A stretch of DNA of 7,988 nucleotides, from NCBI GenBank assembly GCA_027017505.1, contig JALUQR010000187.1, positions 1 through 7,988 of the forward strand, read 5' to 3'. The position numbers and the translations under genes were made by a program. Of this stretch, positions 5,704 to 7,988 are shown piece by piece (positions within the stretch are counted from its first letter, which is position 1; the number at the start of each line of letters is the position of its first letter). Source of the stretch: a bacterium (lineage in GTDB: Bacteria > Desulfobacterota > GWC2-55-46 > DRQE01). The notes under the pieces are model-generated. The model did no database searches, had not been told where the DNA came from, and saw only the letters and a list, made by a program, of their open reading frames with translations.

Positions 5704-5737
5704 CTTAAATTATCTTTATAAAGGAGGATAGTCTGCA

Positions 5738-7093
5738 ATGAGTCTTGACTCATCAAAAAGTCTTGCCTATGGATGGCTTGCCTATGCGGTGGGCTCGCTG
5801 ATATTTGCTGGTATATTTGCCCTTGTGGTTGCACTTGCAAGAACCCCTTACATAAAAGACCTTCTTCCTGGCGGAGACTACTTTTACATAGCCCTTGTGG
5901 GGCATGTGATACTTGCCGTGGTAATATGGTTTCTTGCCTTTGAGGGCTTTCTGTGGATTCTTTCCTGTGCCATAGATACATCCACACCTGTGGCAAGCCC
6001 TGTGCTTGGCTGGCTATCGCTTTTTCTGTCAGCAGGGGGGACAGCCCTTATAGTTATATGTGCACTGCTGGGGCTTGGCTATCCCGAGCTTGCAAACTAT
6101 GTACCTGTTATAATACATCCTCTGTTTTTCACAGGGCTTTCCATGTTTGCGGTGGGTATAAGTCTCATGCTTGTTAACACCTTTATAACCCTGGGCAGTG
6201 CTCTTTCAGGGGGTGGTGGGCTTCCTGTTGTAACCCGTGGTATGGCTGTTGCTGGTGTTACGGTTGCGGTTGCACTTGTGTGTTTTCTTCTTGCAGGCTA
6301 CATGCAGTATACAGGCAAGGGTTTTTTTGACTTTGAGAGATTCTTCTGGGGTGGCGGGCACATACTGCAGTTTGCAAACACCATTGCCATGGCTGTAAGC
6401 TGGCTCTATCTGGTAAAGATAGTCTTAAGAAAGGATGCCATAGGACGGGTGCTTGGCACCACGGGCTTTCTCTTCTACCTTGTGTTTGTATTGCCCGCAC
6501 CTGTGGTGTACTTTCTGTACGATACCGCATCTTACGAGTACAAGCTTATATTCACAAGGCTCATGCAGTGGGGCATGGGGCCTCCAACGGCATTCTTCAT
6601 AGTATCCATAGGGTATCTTCTCTACAGACAGAAGGAAACCGGGCTTCCCTGGGCAAGGCCAGGGTTTTCCTCGCTTGTGCTATCCATTGCCATATTCCTT
6701 CTTGGCGGGCTTATAGCACTGGATATAAGCGGGGTCAACACCAAGATACCAGCCCATTACCACTGTGCAATAGGGGCTGTAACCATAGCCTTCATGGGGC
6801 TTTTCTACGAGGTGATACCCCTTTTCGGGCTCCGCATCTACAGCGAAAAAATGGCACGCATCCAGCCCTATCTTTACGGGCTTGGTATACTGCTTTTTGC
6901 ATCGGGTCTCTACATAGCGGGCTGGTATGGCGCCATGCGAAAGGTCTACGGCCAGGACCAGGCATTTGAAAACGCAGGGAAACTTGTGGGAATGGGTATC
7001 ATGGGCGTGGGAGGGCTCGTTGCCATAGCAGGAGGAATATACTTCGTGCTCAATGCCCTGCTCACATTCCTTAAAGGAAGAAGCAATACTTGA
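5738..7093 (+). CDS. 12-helix haem-copper oxidase subunit I-like protein lacking the CuB His-His pair
   Basis: A 451-residue membrane protein with about 12 transmembrane helices, the topology and length of a compact (cbb3/NorB-like) oxidase subunit I. Helix 2 has H56 in VGHVILAVVIWF (low-spin haem ligand position). Helix 6 has H208 in WGGGHILQF, resembling the cbb3 'WYGHNAV' CuB ligand. Helix 10 has H340 and H342 in AHYHCAIGAV followed by FYEVIP, the high- and low-spin haem ligands. In the segment where cbb3 oxidases have 'GPHH', this protein has PAPVV (253-257), so two of three CuB histidines are missing. No c-type haem motif (CxxCH) is present. It may therefore be a di-haem protein without a normal CuB: a quinol or NO-related enzyme, an electron-transfer protein or a sensor. 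ATG 5738 has AAGGAGG 10 nt upstream. It is divergent from the Fe-S operon; rrf2 follows. Confidence 0.88.
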   Translation: MSLDSSKSLAYGWLAYAVGSLIFAGIFALVVALARTPYIKDLLPGGDYFYIALVGHVILAVVIWFLAFEGFLWILSCAIDTSTPVASPVLGWLSLFLSAGGTALIVICALLGLGYPELANYVPVIIHPLFFTGLSMFAVGISLMLVNTFITLGSALSGGGGLPVVTRGMAVAGVTVAVALVCFLLAGYMQYTGKGFFDFERFFWGGGHILQFANTIAMAVSWLYLVKIVLRKDAIGRVLGTTGFLFYLVFVLPAPVVYFLYDTASYEYKLIFTRLMQWGMGPPTAFFIVSIGYLLYRQKETGLPWARPGFSSLVLSIAIFLLGGLIALDISGVNTKIPAHYHCAIGAVTIAFMGLFYEVIPLFGLRIYSEKMARIQPYLYGLGILLFASGLYIAGWYGAMRKVYGQDQAFENAGKLVGMGIMGVGGLVAIAGGIYFVLNALLTFLKGRSNT

Positions 7094-7118
7094 CAATTTT
7101 AATAAGGTATATTAAATT
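7090..7118 (+). promoter_or_regulatory. Promoter of the rrf2-iscS genes
   Basis: A perfect TTGACA (-35, 7090-7095) overlaps the stop codon of the upstream gene (TGA 7091-7093). A poorer -10 follows: TAAATT at 7113-7118 with a 17-nt spacer, or TTAAAT at 7112-7117 with 16. The region 7094-7140 is very AT-rich compared with the flanking genes. No terminator separates the upstream gene, so read-through into rrf2 is also possible. Confidence 0.5.
7098..7116. promoter_or_regulatory. 19-bp dyad, candidate autoregulatory Rrf2 operator
   Basis: TTTAATA-aggta-TATTAAA has perfect 7-bp arms. It lies between the -35 and -10 of the rrf2 promoter and runs into the -10, a position suited to repression. It agrees with the palindrome at 5557-5575 in total length and at 11 of 19 positions, including the outer TTTRATWA half-site. 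The AT-rich surroundings raise the chance of a fortuitous dyad. Confidence 0.45.
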
Positions 7119-7166
7119 ATATATCATTAAAAATACCCGTGGAAAAGCAGGAGAGGCTCTGGCATC

Positions 7167-7658
7167 ATGAGGCTTACCACGAAAGGTCAATATGCTGTGC
7201 GTGCCATGGTGAATCTTGCGTCTCATCCAGATGGCAAGCCCGTGGCACTTAAGGACATATCCAGTGAGGAGGGCATATCCCTTGCCTATCTGGAACAGCT
7301 GTTTGTGAAGCTCAGAAGGGGCAACATGGTAAAGAGCGTGCGTGGGCCAGGCGGAGGATATGTGCTCGCAAAGGACCCTGCTTCCATAAGCGTGGGTGAG
7401 GTAATATCCGTTGTGGAAGAACCCCTCAACCCCGTTGCCTGTCTCGATGAGGACTCAAAGGGCTGTGAAAGGGCAAAAAACTGCATAACCCAGAAGGTAT
7501 GGAAGGGACTCGGCGATAGAATAAAGGAGTTCCTCGGCTCAATAACACTGCAGGACCTTGTGGAGGAACTTCACTCCATAAAGGACACCGAAGGTTCCCA
7601 CAGATGCGACATAAATAATAAATCCAGAGGAGGTAACCTTGAAAAGAGTGTACTTTGA
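7167..7658 (+). CDS. iscR: Rrf2-family Fe-S-type transcription regulator, IscR-like
   Basis: A 163-residue DNA-binding regulator. The N-terminal winged helix is IscR/CymR-like: MRLTTKGQYAVRAMVNLA, then SLAYLEQLFVKL (39-50) and VRGPGGGYVLA (58-68). Three cysteines, C92, C100 and C106 (CX7CX5C), are placed to hold an Fe-S cluster, so it probably senses cluster status, O2 or NO. In E. coli IscR the fourth ligand is His three residues after the last Cys; here that residue is Gln (C106-I-T-Q109). The tail past ~140 is poorly conserved, contains C147, and encodes the start region of the next gene. ATG 7167 has AGGAGAGG (7149-7156) 10 nt upstream. The cysteine desulfurase immediately downstream supports the IscR name over NsrR or CymR, although the Cys spacing also resembles some NsrR proteins. 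A 19-bp dyad in its promoter suggests autoregulation. Confidence 0.88.
   Translation: MRLTTKGQYAVRAMVNLASHPDGKPVALKDISSEEGISLAYLEQLFVKLRRGNMVKSVRGPGGGYVLAKDPASISVGEVISVVEEPLNPVACLDEDSKGCERAKNCITQKVWKGLGDRIKEFLGSITLQDLVEELHSIKDTEGSHRCDINNKSRGGNLEKSVL
7626..7634 (+). promoter_or_regulatory. Strong Shine-Dalgarno deciding the TTG start of the cysteine desulfurase
   Basis: AGAGGAGGT lies inside the end of the rrf2 coding region, with 5 nt between the AGGAGG core (7628-7633) and TTG 7639. It supports TTG as the start of the desulfurase and coupled translation with rrf2. Confidence 0.7.
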
Positions 7659-7988
7659 CCATAACGCAACAACCCCCGTGCATCCAGAGGTGCTGGAGGC
7701 AATGCTACCCTATCTGAAGGATGCCTGGGGCAATCCATCAAGCATACACTGGGCTGGCAGAGAGCCAAAAAAGGCCATAGATGAGGCAAGAGAAAAGGTT
7801 GCACAGTTTCTCGGCTGTTCACCCGTGGAGGTGGTCTTCACAAGCTCGGGTTCAGAGAGCGACAACTTCGCCATAAAGGGCATAGCTCTTGCAAAAAAGT
7901 CCAGGGGAAACCACATAATAACCACCCAGGTGGAACACCCTGCGGTGCTGAACACCTGCAGGTATCTCGAAAAAGAGGGCTTCAGGGT
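7639..7988 (+). CDS. iscS: Cysteine desulfurase NifS/IscS family (partial, N-terminal part)
   Basis: PLP enzyme that removes sulfur from cysteine to supply Fe-S cluster synthesis. The 116 visible residues show the family N-terminus: VYFDHNATTPVHPEV (4-18), WGNPSSIHWAGRE (30-42), VVFTSSGSESDNFAIKG (65-81) with the PLP-phosphate-binding SGSESDN, and VEHPAVL with the conserved His (H100). The PLP lysine and active-site cysteine lie beyond the right edge, so NifS and IscS subtypes cannot be separated and it could be either. The start is TTG 7639, chosen because MKRVYFDHNATTP is the expected N-terminus and AGGAGG sits 5 nt upstream. The gene starts 20 bp inside the rrf2 reading frame. It probably shares the rrf2 transcript and Fe-S-dependent control. 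Confidence 0.93.
   Translation, partial: MKRVYFDHNATTPVHPEVLEAMLPYLKDAWGNPSSIHWAGREPKKAIDEAREKVAQFLGCSPVEVVFTSSGSESDNFAIKGIALAKKSRGNHIITTQVEHPAVLNTCRYLEKEGFR

Noticed and set aside
5714..5723. CTTTATAAAG palindrome just before the 12-helix gene
   Set aside because: It is a short 10-bp AT-rich palindrome overlapping the Shine-Dalgarno, with no second copy, so it is easily chance.
5738..7093. Calling the 12-helix protein NorB or a terminal oxidase
   Set aside because: Two of the three CuB histidines are absent, and the helix-6 NorB signature with its added Glu is not seen, so a specific enzyme name is not supported.

Overview
The window is a dense piece of bacterial chromosome with short or overlapping gene junctions, balanced base composition, and heavy use of ATA (Ile) and AGG/AGA (Arg) codons. 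That codon style, class 1B dihydroorotate dehydrogenase (PyrD/PyrK), many Fe-S proteins and a cbb3-like membrane oxidase homologue suggest an anaerobic or microaerophilic, possibly thermophilic, bacterium of a deep lineage such as Nitrospirota, Thermodesulfobacteriota or relatives. The taxonomic guess is weak. I see no mobile element, tRNA, rRNA, CRISPR array or phage gene.

Layout. Positions 1-2368 (+ strand) hold the tail of a probable SAM-dependent methyltransferase, a RimI-type N-acetyltransferase, and pyrK-pyrD, the two subunits of an NAD-linked dihydroorotate dehydrogenase. Positions 2346-5523 (- strand) hold a seven-gene operon, in transcription order: Nfu-type Fe-S scaffold, 2[4Fe-4S] ferredoxin, a four-helix membrane protein resembling the C-terminal quarter to third of a haem-copper oxidase subunit I, a DUF1858 CxxC protein, a ScdA/YtfE-N (DUF542) CCGG protein, a Cys-rich protein of the ATC-hydrolase-like type, and an Mrp/ApbC Fe-S carrier ATPase. 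The operon's 3' end overlaps the convergent pyrD by 23 bp. Positions 5524-5737 are a divergent regulatory region. Positions 5738-7988 (+ strand) hold a 12-helix haem-copper-oxidase-like protein, an IscR-type Rrf2 regulator, and the start of a NifS/IscS cysteine desulfurase.

How it may work together (inference). The minus operon and the right-hand plus genes look like one Fe-S biogenesis/repair and redox-stress locus. It has a sulfur donor (IscS), carriers (Nfu, Mrp), an electron donor (ferredoxin), YtfE-N and DUF1858 modules that elsewhere accompany nitric-oxide and Fe-S damage responses, and two haem-copper-oxidase-like membrane proteins. The operon promoter has a near-ideal sigma-70 form (TTGAAA-N17-TATAAT). 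Its -10 box lies inside a perfect 19-bp palindrome whose half-site, TTTRATWA, recurs in a second 19-bp dyad in the promoter of the rrf2 gene. This suggests that the Rrf2 protein controls both the operon and itself.

The most unusual points are (i) the 12-helix oxidase-like protein keeps the expected haem ligands and the helix-6 copper-type His but has Val-Val where CuB oxidases have His-His, (ii) the divergent four-helix protein matches the helix 9-12 part of such oxidases, and (iii) both are encoded beside Fe-S repair genes.
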